The notes below the pieces were generated by a model. The model saw nothing but the letters and a program-made list of their open reading frames with translations, was not told where the DNA came from and did not search any database. From the IMG/VR virus record IMGVR_UViG_3300021406_000020, positions 1-42,645 of that record: a stretch of DNA of 42,645 nt. One strand, given 5' to 3'. This DNA comes from a virus. Below are positions 8,809 through 16,013 of this stretch, one piece after another. The translations under genes and the position numbers were made by a program. The first letter of the stretch is position 1. Every line of letters starts with the position of its first letter.

Positions 8809-9177
8809 TTAAATTATCAACCAATTTACGTTATTCGATACGACCTGCAGTGCGGTGTACTGCGTAATGCTCTGCGTGCTTGCGCCGTCAATCGTCTGAC
8901 CCGACGTAGTTGCCAAGGTCACCGTTGATGCGGCGGTGTTTTTAATTGTGAACGTATATCCTACGCATCCGACCGCCGTCGGAAGGGTGATAGTATTCGC
9001 TCCTGACGTATTTTCTACCAACGAATGACAGTTGCCGACGTTGCCGATGGTATTCGCTACCAACGTGGTATTAGCCGTGACTGCCGTGTATTCGTAGGTT
9101 ACTTCCGACATTCTTACTTTTGCGCCAGAATAAAACTCTGGGTGGTACTGATGTACCGGGACGTTCATTGTTGCCAT
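8809..9177 (-). CDS. Beta-rich fibre-like virion protein, 122 aa
   Basis: The ATG at 9177 begins MATMNVPVHQYHPEFYSG, followed by a repetitive Thr/Val/Ala beta region (TLVANTIGNVG, TITLPTAVG, TVTLATTSGQTIDG) like the trimeric-fibre or adhesin motifs in which short beta turns repeat. There is no signal peptide and no Shine-Dalgarno site. It probably assembles on the virion near the portal or fibres. Function is inferred from composition and place only. Confidence 0.55.
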   Translation of the reverse strand: MATMNVPVHQYHPEFYSGAKVRMSEVTYEYTAVTANTTLVANTIGNVGNCHSLVENTSGANTITLPTAVGCVGYTFTIKNTAASTVTLATTSGQTIDGASTQSITQYTALQVVSNNVNWLII

Positions 9178-9192
9178 ACTTTTGTTTTCTGG

Positions 9193-9366
9193 TTATTTTA
9201 GTTTGTTTAATGCTTTTTGCTTTGCGTCGTGTTTTTCCTCCATGCGCCGACCCTTTTTGGTTTCCTTACTACCTCGCATGGCTCCTATTTTGTTGAGTGT
9301 CCCGAATACCGCGTGATTATCATTTCCATATTCTTTTTTCAGTTTTTCCTCGAGAAATTTTGGCAT
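9193..9366 (-). CDS. Small basic phage protein, 57 aa
   Basis: The frame starts MPKFLEEKLKKEYGNDNHAV and ends in a Lys/Arg-rich helix. This small protein type, often found near structural genes of phages, has no assigned function that I know. It follows the 51-aa gene by one base; no Shine-Dalgarno site is visible. Confidence 0.65.
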   Translation of the reverse strand: MPKFLEEKLKKEYGNDNHAVFGTLNKIGAMRGSKETKKGRRMEEKHDAKQKALNKLK

Positions 9367-9367
9367 A

Positions 9368-9523
9368 TTATTTCCTTCGTTTTAATGCTTTTGTTCTCAC
9401 ATCGCGGATGACCTTTGTATTCTTGTCCGCGATTTTGCCGAGCTTCTTTTCTTCTCTATCCAAGAACTTTTTGTTTTCTTTTTTTGAGTATTCCTTCTGC
9501 TCCTCACGGTTGCCGTATTCCAT
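9368..9523 (-). CDS. Small charged protein, 51 aa
   Basis: MEYGNREEQKEYSKKENKKF and onward: almost all Lys/Glu/Arg, helical. It sits directly between the 135-aa exported gene and the 57-aa gene with one-base spacings, so it belongs to the same operon. The pair of small charged proteins may work together. Function is unknown. Confidence 0.6.
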   Translation of the reverse strand: MEYGNREEQKEYSKKENKKFLDREEKKLGKIADKNTKVIRDVRTKALKRRK

Positions 9524-9524
9524 G

Positions 9525-9932
9525 CTAGTTCTGTTGATAAGTTGGGCTAAGGGTTGAGGTTGCCCCTGATTGTACTATCGTGAGTCCATTGAAGAATCTC
9601 GCATCAAAGGTCAGCGTTAGGGGAACTTGCGTAGAAGAACTAGGAATCGTTATCACTATCGGGGCGACCGCGCACGAAGAACTCGTGGCTGAATCGCAAA
9701 TCGTGATGACTGAGTTTGATACCGGCTTTGTAATCGTTACCGTATGAAGAATGCCGCCAAAAGCGTAGAGTGTAGTCGTCGCCTGAGTAGCTGTTGATGT
9801 AACCGAAAATGCCGAAACACCATACACCTGGCCAAGAGACGGCGAAGGAGATTCAATTTTTACAAGAAATGCGAATAACGCTACCGCAAGGGCTGTGCCA
9901 AATACCGAATAAACTTTCTGTCGTAATGTCAT
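9525..9932 (-). CDS. Signal-anchored Thr/Ser-rich protein, 135 aa
   Basis: The N-terminus MTLRQKVYSVFGTALAVALF followed by AFLVKI is a typical signal-anchor or signal peptide. The exported part has STATQATTTLYAFGG and other low-charge beta strands. It follows the portal gene and has its own late-type promoter: GTACACACA, 22 bp, TAAAAT, then 6 bp to the ATG, with the box inside the portal 3' end. A second promoter right here suggests a need for extra product. Function is unknown; a cell-surface or virion role is likely. Confidence 0.65.
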   Translation of the reverse strand: MTLRQKVYSVFGTALAVALFAFLVKIESPSPSLGQVYGVSAFSVTSTATQATTTLYAFGGILHTVTITKPVSNSVITICDSATSSSCAVAPIVITIPSSSTQVPLTLTFDARFFNGLTIVQSGATSTLSPTYQQN

Positions 9933-9938
9933 AGTGAT

Positions 9939-9975
9939 ATTTTACAACTTATTTATTTTTTGAATTTGTGTGTAC
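9939..9975 (-). promoter_or_regulatory. GTACACACA-box promoter of the 135-aa gene
   Basis: GTACACACA at 9975-9967, 22-bp spacer, TAAAAT at 9944-9939, predicted +1 on the A of ATG 9932. One of four copies with identical box and spacing; the box lies in the last codons of the portal gene. Confidence 0.75.
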
Positions 9976-11976
9976 AGTTCCTTTGGTCTTTGCCGCGAGC
10001 GCAGCCGAAGCCTGTTCTTTACTGAGTTCGAGTTTCTGCTTATGACTTTCTTGTTCCTGCCTCATTTTTTGCTGATGCGAAGCTTCGCCTTGCTTGAGTT
10101 GCTGTTGTCCGGCTTGGGCTTTCTGTTGTAACTGCTGACCGCCTTGCGCCGCCTGCATCTGAAGTTCCTGCTGTTGAGCTTGCGCTTGAGCCTGCTGCTG
10201 CTGTTGTTGCATCTGCTGGAGCTTCTGGGCAAGTTCGGGAAAGTTTAGAGTGATATAAGACATCCCACCGTCGGCTTCTTTTGAATACGCCCATAACGCT
10301 CCGTCGGCCGCTGCATCGTCAGGGTCAGGGAATGAAAGTGTCTCTAGGAGTGTTTTAGGCCCAATAGCACCCTCTGAGAAAAGAGTCTGTGCTTGATTGC
10401 CTTCCGAAATCTGATCTTTTGGCTGCATCGAGTTCGCCGTCACGCCGACGATCAACTGCTGATTTAGGTCTTGTGCGGAGAGTTCAACGTACTCGGTGGC
10501 TGCGCCACTTCCAAGAACTGCACCGAAATGAGGTTCATCGTAAAACACATGGTAGAGCTGTAAGAGCCAGTCAAAACATCCTACTGCGACGGATTGCTCG
10601 ATAATGTCTCCAATGCCTCCGCCGATTCTCGAAGTGTCTCTCCCTTGATTTAAGGTCATACCACGAGCCGTCTCATCGGGTTTCTGTTCCTGACTTGCGA
10701 TGCCTTGCGTTCCCCATGAGGAACGAAGATGATTCTCGGAGTTTTCTAAATCATCAAATGCCGCCTGGGGGAAATTCGGAGCGTCAAGTCTCTCTACGGC
10801 TGCGCGACCGTTCATTGACCCTTCGGCTTTCGGCACTAACACGCCCCCGTGGCCTTTCTTGGTCAATGCGTCATAGCCCTGCTTTGCGCTTTCCTGCGTC
10901 CACCCAGCATCCTCTGGGAACAACAACCCGTTGTTGGCTTGGCTGACGTTGTTATCAATCTGCTCTACTCGCTTGGTGATCTTCCGTTGATTCGGGATGT
11001 TCTGTTCGATAAGCCCCGTGATGTCGTGAGGTCGCTCTTGAAGGGAAAATACGCTAAGGAATATATACGGCTTTTTGGGAATAGCAAAATGATTCCGCTT
11101 GACTTGGGGGACTTGCCCTGTCAACTCGTCAGGCTGTTGGTCTTCCTGTTTCTCATAATTGAAATACTCGTTCTTGTGTTTGTCTAATACGATCCGCTTG
11201 AAGGTCGAAAAGCAATAATCATCGTTCCACCACTCCGTGTAACAAACCCTTGTTCCCATTTTGCCGTCCACTTCCAAGATAATATCGGCGGTCTTCTTGG
11301 GGAATAACTCGGTCAAACGTTCGGCCGTGACATAAATCCGTTCTCCGAGCCATGAACTGAAATCTCCATACACATCAATATACCCTTCGGGGTCGAAGAT
11401 AAAATCTTGAATCTTTCGGTTCTCGATAGCCACATCCTTGATGTCTTCGTTCCAGCCAGGTTTCAAGACTCCCAAATGATTGATTGACCATTGTCTGACC
11501 ATGACCGCTATTTTCCTTCTTAACTTCAACTGCTGGGCATGGAACTGGAGCATCGTCTGCACGGTCTGGGACAACTTATTGCCTTGTTGGTCGTTCGCCG
11601 CGAAGACGAATGGCGAAGGGTCTTGCGCGGTCGCCGCCGGGAGAAAGGTTTCCTCGGACTCAAACTGTAGGTTGGCCGCTACTACCTCGTCATCTCCTGG
11701 GATATTGCCCTGTGCGTTTCTGCCGAGATAACTCCGTAGATTCCTCTGACGAATCGGAATCGCTACGGCGGTCTCATAACTTGCGTATTCCTGCTCCCAT
11801 TGATTGCGAAGTTTCAATAACTTCTCATCGGACATGGGGAGATCCAGCACATCTACCTCATCCCCCACTTTCCCTTCGGGCGAAAAATCTCCTCGTGTGC
11901 GTATTTTATTCGTATCAGAAGACACTAAATCATCCACGCCGAGGATGTTTTGTACGAAGGAATCAAAATCAGCCAT
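9949..11976 (-). CDS. Portal protein, 675 aa
   Basis: Length, position after the terminase and composition fit a P22-type portal: an N-terminal acidic domain, YETAVAIPIRQRNLRSYLG near residue 70, a central alpha/beta crown with WWNDDYCFSTFKRIVLDK, and a long Gln-rich helical barrel at the C-terminus (about residues 590-660). The dodecameric portal forms the DNA channel and binds terminase. A GTACACACA-box promoter starts within 2 bases of its ATG, so the late head operon begins here. No frameshift was seen. Confidence 0.8.
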   Translation of the reverse strand: MADFDSFVQNILGVDDLVSSDTNKIRTRGDFSPEGKVGDEVDVLDLPMSDEKLLKLRNQWEQEYASYETAVAIPIRQRNLRSYLGRNAQGNIPGDDEVVAANLQFESEETFLPAATAQDPSPFVFAANDQQGNKLSQTVQTMLQFHAQQLKLRRKIAVMVRQWSINHLGVLKPGWNEDIKDVAIENRKIQDFIFDPEGYIDVYGDFSSWLGERIYVTAERLTELFPKKTADIILEVDGKMGTRVCYTEWWNDDYCFSTFKRIVLDKHKNEYFNYEKQEDQQPDELTGQVPQVKRNHFAIPKKPYIFLSVFSLQERPHDITGLIEQNIPNQRKITKRVEQIDNNVSQANNGLLFPEDAGWTQESAKQGYDALTKKGHGGVLVPKAEGSMNGRAAVERLDAPNFPQAAFDDLENSENHLRSSWGTQGIASQEQKPDETARGMTLNQGRDTSRIGGGIGDIIEQSVAVGCFDWLLQLYHVFYDEPHFGAVLGSGAATEYVELSAQDLNQQLIVGVTANSMQPKDQISEGNQAQTLFSEGAIGPKTLLETLSFPDPDDAAADGALWAYSKEADGGMSYITLNFPELAQKLQQMQQQQQQAQAQAQQQELQMQAAQGGQQLQQKAQAGQQQLKQGEASHQQKMRQEQESHKQKLELSKEQASAALAAKTKGTVHTNSKNK

Positions 11977-11984
11977 ATAGGCAT

Positions 11985-12021
11985 AGTATGCCTCAATTCG
12001 TCAATCCTTATTTGTGTGTAC
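11985..12021 (-). promoter_or_regulatory. GTACACACA-box promoter of the portal gene
   Basis: GTACACACA at 12021-12013, 22-bp spacer, CATACT at 11990-11985. The ATG is at 11976, so the leader would be about 2 nt; an overlapping TACTAT at 11988-11983 would place +1 exactly on the ATG. The box lies in the last codons of the 83-aa gene. Confidence 0.65.
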
Positions 12022-12259
12022 AGTCCTTATATTCTTTGATATATCGTTCGCATCCTTTCAAGGGATGTTTGTCGTGCCATTCATGGGACAATAAACATCC
12101 GCAGAATCCGCAATGTCCCGCTTCTTTCATGATGACTTCGATGGATATACTTCGTAGTTTAAATGCTTCCGTCTTAATGTATTTCCGTGGCTCGCCACGT
12201 TTTTTGATGCGATACTCCCGTGCTTTCTCTGTAAGATACTTTCGCCGTTGTTCGGTCAT
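12008..12259 (-). CDS. Small Cys-rich protein after terminase, 83 aa
   Basis: Start at the second ATG (12259, MTEQRRKYL), which overlaps the terminase stop as ATGA. Basic N-terminal helix, then CGFCGCLL and CERY...C, possibly one zinc site. HNH-like His residues (HEWHDKHP) are present, but a complete HNH motif is not clear. The portal promoter box lies in its final codons. It might be a small nuclease or a packaging accessory; this is uncertain. Confidence 0.55.
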   Translation of the reverse strand: MTEQRRKYLTEKAREYRIKKRGEPRKYIKTEAFKLRSISIEVIMKEAGHCGFCGCLLSHEWHDKHPLKGCERYIKEYKDCTHK

Positions 12260-14760
12260 TTCGGCCACATAAGTTGTACGCCCCCATCCGACACGATTTG
12301 GGCTTTCCTAATGCCGTCCATTGCACTTCTCGCCCCGAAGATTTTCACCTGACTGCCCGCAAATCGTTGCATCCCAATATCTGAATACAAGAGCGCATGG
12401 CAATTCGATACCAAAATACCCTCTGCGAAATACTCCGACTCATTACTTACTGCTATATTGATAACGTCCTTCTTTTCGATATTTTCGTGCAAACCAACGA
12501 TTTGAACATCGAGGGGAACAAAACTTACCGCCTGCCTTCCATTGTGTAGTTTTTTTAATATTGCACTCAATACAGTTAAAAGTTTTGGGTTCAACCAACT
12601 TAAAGGCTTTGATGGCATTAGCGCGTAAATGCCTCTTACCTTTGGTAGTTGTGAGCCATACATGGGATTTCTTTCTAATACGCCCCAAATGTTCCACGTT
12701 TGCTGTTCTAAACTTCTCATTCTTGAGTCTTTCGACAACGTGATGGCTCTGATGAAAAGCTCGCGGTTCACACAAAAGGTTTGTAATCTTGTTATTGAGC
12801 GGATTACCGTCTTTATGATGAATGACAAACCCCTCAGGAATTGCTCCATGAGTATCAATCCATATTTGCTGATGAAGCCTCGGTTGCCCATGTGCGCGAA
12901 GGGTTCCATTTGGAACGAAGTAAACTTTTGATTCGCGGCGGGATGAATTTGGATACCGTCTATAAGTAATTCCTTTGTATATAATGACTTCGCTTTTTGC
13001 CATGTGTATAGTTTAGCATGAGGACTGGTACTGTCAAGTCTGGTTTTCCCTTCCTCGGTAAAAATGGGATGGTCAGGAGTCGCCGTAAAACTAGAACCGT
13101 TAGAAAAATAAGCCGTGATAACCCTTACCTGACTTTGAGTTTTGCCTGCATGATACACCATATTGGTTCCTTTGCGGGTGAAAACCATATCGCCTATCTT
13201 GATGTCTTCGATATTTCTTTCCCCAGAAACCGTCAACACCTTAGTTCCGGCCACAAAACAGAAATGGTCTGGGCCGTTCCGTTTCCACACGTACTCTGCA
13301 CCCAAAAGACTTCGGTCATCCTTGCCAGGCTTTGCATCCACCGTGATTTCTTCTCGATACAAATACCCGAAGTGTGAGGCGAACTCCTCCCATTCCTCTT
13401 TTGTGCCATTCAGTCTATACCTCCCGATGTCCCGCATTTGTTCAACCATCAAGGTCATTTGTCTGTTCCGGTCAACTCTTACCGTGCCGTACTCATCATC
13501 CTCGCCCCATTCAACATAGTCATTTGATTTCCTATCCTTACGGTAGAACACTAAAAACACTCTGCCTGGATACTTTGCTTGGAGCTTTCTAACCCCAATC
13601 AAATCACCGCCCTGATCGAACACCGCGACCGACTTCTCGAACGTGTTGAGAAAACTCGCTATCTTGTCGTACGGGTCTTTGGTCGCCGTGATTTCAGTCT
13701 CATGGCCGTACAAGAATACCCCTTGATTATTTCGAAGCACATAATGAATCCCATGTCCTGTATCACATCCGATAATGACTCTGTCTTTCGGATTGTAGTA
13801 ATCATTCACCTCATCCACGCAATTCATCAAGACCGTCTTCGGCTCGATTCTGTCCTCGCTTCCGATATACGGAAGCCCTAAGATGTAGTTGTAGAAGTAT
13901 TGCTTGTCTTTTTGCGGGTCGTTAAACGCTTTGATGATGTCTTTTGCGCTCTTGTTGTAAAGCTGTAATTGTGAGATATGATAGCCGCTAAAATCTCCGC
14001 TTGCCGTGGGTTTCCAAATACCGTTAATACGTTCGGCGTCGGAAAGTCCGATGCCACAAGATTTGCATACATACTCCTGAGTTTCTTGATTGATAGACTC
14101 CGGCCACGTAAGGATTTGTTCATGATTGTTTTTGCATTTAATAAACCATTCTTTTTTATCCGATTGCTCCCAGTATACACTAACTCCGTGTCCTTGTAAA
14201 GACGGATGGCTGAAATACCAACGCATACCACCATCTTCTTGGGCCTGCAGACGATTCTCATATTGGGTGATGACCTGTCCGTCGCTTGCGTCAACTTCAT
14301 CATGAATATTCAACCCCGACGGGATCATCATAGCCTGCTTCGCACTGAATGTACCACGATAAAAAATCATTGCCTCGCCCACTTGTTTCTGTTCAACCGT
14401 ATCGTGGTCTTTTACAAGCTCCATTAACACGGGATTTTGGGCGATGATACGATTGATTGAACCACCAACCATGTCTTGAATATCAGACTGGGTAGGCAAC
14501 GTATATATGATTTGTCGCCGTTGCCTTGAAGCGATGAAGAAACTTTTCAAGGTAAACATGACCGTAGCTCCTATCTGCGGCGGCTTAAGAATCGCCTGTA
14601 GAGGGCTTAAATCATTGTAAATATCTATGAGGAACTTTCGCTTTTTGAACTCAATAGGGAAACCAACCTCGTTTTTTATCTCGTTCTGCTCTACCCATAA
14701 TGAGGGATATGCTTGGGCAGCCTCAATCTTTTGTTCAAGCGTGAGTATTTCTTTGGGCAT
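12256..14760 (-). CDS. terL: Large terminase subunit (lambda gpA-like) with an intein, 834 aa precursor
   Basis: Packaging motor. ATPase part: KPPQIGATV near residue 58, a deviant Walker A with lysine at the start as in lambda gpA, and Walker B NIHDEVDA near 150. CKSCG near 230 and GYHISQL fit the GpA family. Nuclease part: CDTGHG, VFDQGGD and PDHF/CHALLY. An intein occupies residues 501-786, exactly inside the last nuclease motif. Removal joins ...GPDHF to CHALLYSD and gives 548 aa. ATG 14760 overlaps the small terminase by 26 bp. A separate HNH gene lies in another frame inside the intein. Confidence 0.9.
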   Translation of the reverse strand: MPKEILTLEQKIEAAQAYPSLWVEQNEIKNEVGFPIEFKKRKFLIDIYNDLSPLQAILKPPQIGATVMFTLKSFFIASRQRRQIIYTLPTQSDIQDMVGGSINRIIAQNPVLMELVKDHDTVEQKQVGEAMIFYRGTFSAKQAMMIPSGLNIHDEVDASDGQVITQYENRLQAQEDGGMRWYFSHPSLQGHGVSVYWEQSDKKEWFIKCKNNHEQILTWPESINQETQEYVCKSCGIGLSDAERINGIWKPTASGDFSGYHISQLQLYNKSAKDIIKAFNDPQKDKQYFYNYILGLPYIGSEDRIEPKTVLMNCVDEVNDYYNPKDRVIIGCDTGHGIHYVLRNNQGVFLYGHETEITATKDPYDKIASFLNTFEKSVAVFDQGGDLIGVRKLQAKYPGRVFLVFYRKDRKSNDYVEWGEDDEYGTVRVDRNRQMTLMVEQMRDIGRYRLNGTKEEWEEFASHFGYLYREEITVDAKPGKDDRSLLGAEYVWKRNGPDHFCFVAGTKVLTVSGERNIEDIKIGDMVFTRKGTNMVYHAGKTQSQVRVITAYFSNGSSFTATPDHPIFTEEGKTRLDSTSPHAKLYTWQKAKSLYTKELLIDGIQIHPAANQKFTSFQMEPFAHMGNRGFISKYGLILMEQFLRGLSFIIKTVIRSITRLQTFCVNRELFIRAITLSKDSRMRSLEQQTWNIWGVLERNPMYGSQLPKVRGIYALMPSKPLSWLNPKLLTVLSAILKKLHNGRQAVSFVPLDVQIVGLHENIEKKDVINIAVSNESEYFAEGILVSNCHALLYSDIGMQRFAGSQVKIFGARSAMDGIRKAQIVSDGGVQLMWPK
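12443..13003 (-). CDS. HNH endonuclease nested out of frame inside the terminase intein, 186 aa
   Basis: This gene is on the same strand as terL but in another frame and lies wholly within the intein DNA. The N-terminal half holds an HNH_3 motif: GFVIHHKDGNPLNNKITNL, then RAFHQSHH. The C-terminus has CIECNIKK and CSPRCS zinc-type pairs. Its own promoter (TTGACA, 16 bp, TAAACT with extended TG) puts +1 on its ATG. It probably spreads the intein by cutting intein-less terL. Both frames stay open for 560 bp, so each constrains the other. Confidence 0.88.
   Translation of the reverse strand: MAKSEVIIYKGITYRRYPNSSRRESKVYFVPNGTLRAHGQPRLHQQIWIDTHGAIPEGFVIHHKDGNPLNNKITNLLCEPRAFHQSHHVVERLKNEKFRTANVEHLGRIRKKSHVWLTTTKGKRHLRANAIKAFKLVEPKTFNCIECNIKKTTQWKAGGKFCSPRCSNRWFARKYRKEGRYQYSSK
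13010..13037 (-). promoter_or_regulatory. Promoter of the nested HNH gene
   Basis: TTGACA at 13037-13032, 16-bp spacer ending ATGC, TAAACT at 13015-13010, then 6 bp to ATG 13003. It is embedded in intein-coding DNA and shares ATGCTAAACT with the plus-strand promoter at 36.97 kb. Confidence 0.68.
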
Positions 14761-15064
14761 CTAAGAGTTGATCGGCATACGCTTTCATTGCGGGGCTTAA
14801 ATCCGGCACTAACTCTTTCCCGTCTTTTCCTACCAATCCCTGCTCAGGATTGCCTTCTGCCATTTTCCAAATCGTTTCTTTCGATAATTCCTTTAAAAAA
14901 GCTAACTTCTGGTCATCACTCATTGCCGCTATGACTTCTCTCGCAAATACCTTTAACGGCTCTTTTGGTCTACCCTTCGGATTACCGCTTTGTCCTTTCT
15001 TCCATTTATACGCTTCAAGCCAATCAAACTTTCGCGCTGTTTTATTGGTGTTAGCAGTATTCAT
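14735..15064 (-). CDS. Small terminase subunit-like protein, 109 aa
   Basis: The segment WKKGQSGNPKGRPKEP (residues 21-36) is the signature of the DUF5681-type DNA-binding proteins found next to phage terminases. The rest is helical. It ends inside the start of terL, so the two are coupled. Its promoter is near-perfect (TTGACG, 17 bp, TATAAT) with the predicted +1 on the ATG. A DNA-recognition role in packaging is likely. Confidence 0.7.
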   Translation of the reverse strand: MNTANTNKTARKFDWLEAYKWKKGQSGNPKGRPKEPLKVFAREVIAAMSDDQKLAFLKELSKETIWKMAEGNPEQGLVGKDGKELVPDLSPAMKAYADQLLDAQRNTHA

Positions 15065-15070
15065 ACCCGA

Positions 15071-15099
15071 ATTATAACCCTCCCTTATGAACTCGTCAA
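15071..15099 (-). promoter_or_regulatory. Sigma70-type promoter of the terminase genes (leaderless)
   Basis: TTGACG at 15099-15094, 17-bp spacer, TATAAT at 15076-15071, then six bases to ATG 15064. It is the closest to consensus in the window; the predicted +1 is the A of the start codon. Confidence 0.75.
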
Positions 15100-15387
15100 C
15101 TCAAGGACATTCCAGTCAACTTTACTTCCATCCGTCTCTGTCGCTCTTGTGTAATCTTCCTTTAAATCTTGTAACCTACTTTCTCTTACATTTTCTTTAT
15201 TATCTTCCGGCGCGAAACTTATATTTGTGGCGAATAAATCTTTCCCTTTCCAACTTTCAGGATTCGTACATGGGTCTCCATTCAAGAAGTAATACTCCGT
15301 CTTATCGTCAATAATTTGATGCACCACTCGAAATGGGTTCTTTTTCGCAAACAATACTCCTTCCATTGATTCGTTTAATTCATTCAT
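15085..15387 (-). CDS. Unknown early protein, 100 aa
   Basis: Soluble, acidic C-terminus, one CTNPESW segment and no motif that I recognise. It is the last gene of the chaperonin operon; its ATG overlaps the 74-aa gene by 8 bp. The terminase promoter lies in its last codons. Confidence 0.6.
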   Translation of the reverse strand: MNELNESMEGVLFAKKNPFRVVHQIIDDKTEYYFLNGDPCTNPESWKGKDLFATNISFAPEDNKENVRESRLQDLKEDYTRATETDGSKVDWNVLELTSS

Positions 15388-15604
15388 GGGTTAAAAATTC
15401 GGTTAATACATCTTCCGGCTTTCCTGACCGTATCACAAGCATCTTCCCGTGCTTCAGGCCGAATACCTTGAAATTACCGTCCTCCATTTGCATGATACTG
15501 ATTACCTTTGGATTCTTTACCGGGTTGAAATCCTTATCTTCATAGCTTACCCAGTTCTTTCCTTGTTGTTCTTCTGCTTTTTTTATTTCTTCTTCGGGGG
15601 TCAT
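15380..15604 (-). CDS. Unknown small acidic protein, 74 aa
   Basis: N-terminal helix rich in Glu/Lys (TPEEEIKKAEEQQGK), then a small beta region (VISIMQMEDGNFKVFGLKHG). The ATG overlaps the stop of the 70-aa gene as ATGA, a tight operon arrangement. Function is unknown. Confidence 0.6.
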   Translation of the reverse strand: MTPEEEIKKAEEQQGKNWVSYEDKDFNPVKNPKVISIMQMEDGNFKVFGLKHGKMLVIRSGKPEDVLTEFLTHE

Positions 15605-15813
15605 ATATTTCTTTCTTTAATGGCGTTTTGTAGTATATTTTTGCATCGACCACATATCTTAGGGCCTTGATTTACTCCTACCCATTCCTTGATTTGCTCT
15701 ACCCAAATAGGTCTTCGTTTTACCTGCCATTTGAATCTCCAACGACCACACCCTCCGTTCTCGCATTTCTTAAAAATGAACCATTCTTTCTTTTTTTCGG
15801 GGCGGTAGGTCAT
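15601..15813 (-). CDS. Small zinc-ribbon protein, 70 aa
   Basis: Start set at ATG 15813 (MTYRPEKKKEW), overlapping the 67-aa gene as ATGA. CENGGCGRW and ICGRCKN give two Cys pairs, a probable zinc ribbon. Basic and Trp-rich in the middle, so nucleic-acid binding is plausible. Part of the chaperonin operon. Confidence 0.6.
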   Translation of the reverse strand: MTYRPEKKKEWFIFKKCENGGCGRWRFKWQVKRRPIWVEQIKEWVGVNQGPKICGRCKNILQNAIKERNI

Positions 15814-16013
15814 TTTATGGGTGATTGCCAATTATTTCTTGCTTTTCTATCCCTCATCGCTTGCCATTCAAGCATATTATCCACAGGATGATGCAAAAAC
15901 TCCCAATTCTTTGCAGGGCGACCATTATCATCTGCTTCGCCCATCATCCATTCAAGAATATCGGGGTCTAATTCTTCTCCAACCTTTTTAATTGTTTTTT
16001 CAATCTCGGACAT
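15810..16013 (-). CDS. Unknown small protein after GroEL, 67 aa
   Basis: Acidic helical N-terminus (MSEIEKTIKKVGEELDPDIL) and an aromatic, polar C-terminus with HHPVDNMLEWQAMRDRK. Its ATG overlaps the groEL stop (TAATG), so it is co-translated with the chaperonin. No family recognised; a chaperonin partner is possible but unsupported beyond position. Confidence 0.6.
   Translation of the reverse strand: MSEIEKTIKKVGEELDPDILEWMMGEADDNGRPAKNWEFLHHPVDNMLEWQAMRDRKARNNWQSPIK

Larger units (their letters stand above)
12403..13260 (-). mobile_element. Intein in large terminase, 286 residues
   Basis: Block A begins at Cys1 (CFVAGTKVLTV, then IEDIKIGDMV). Block B is TATPDHPIF with the TxxH pair. Block F is VINIAVSNESEYFAEG, and block G is ILVSN followed by Cys+1. 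The penultimate residue is Ser, not the usual His, so splicing may be slow or use another residue. Between about residues 600 and 750 of the precursor the reading frame does not resemble an intein endonuclease; the same DNA instead encodes an HNH protein in a different frame. Confidence 0.88.
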
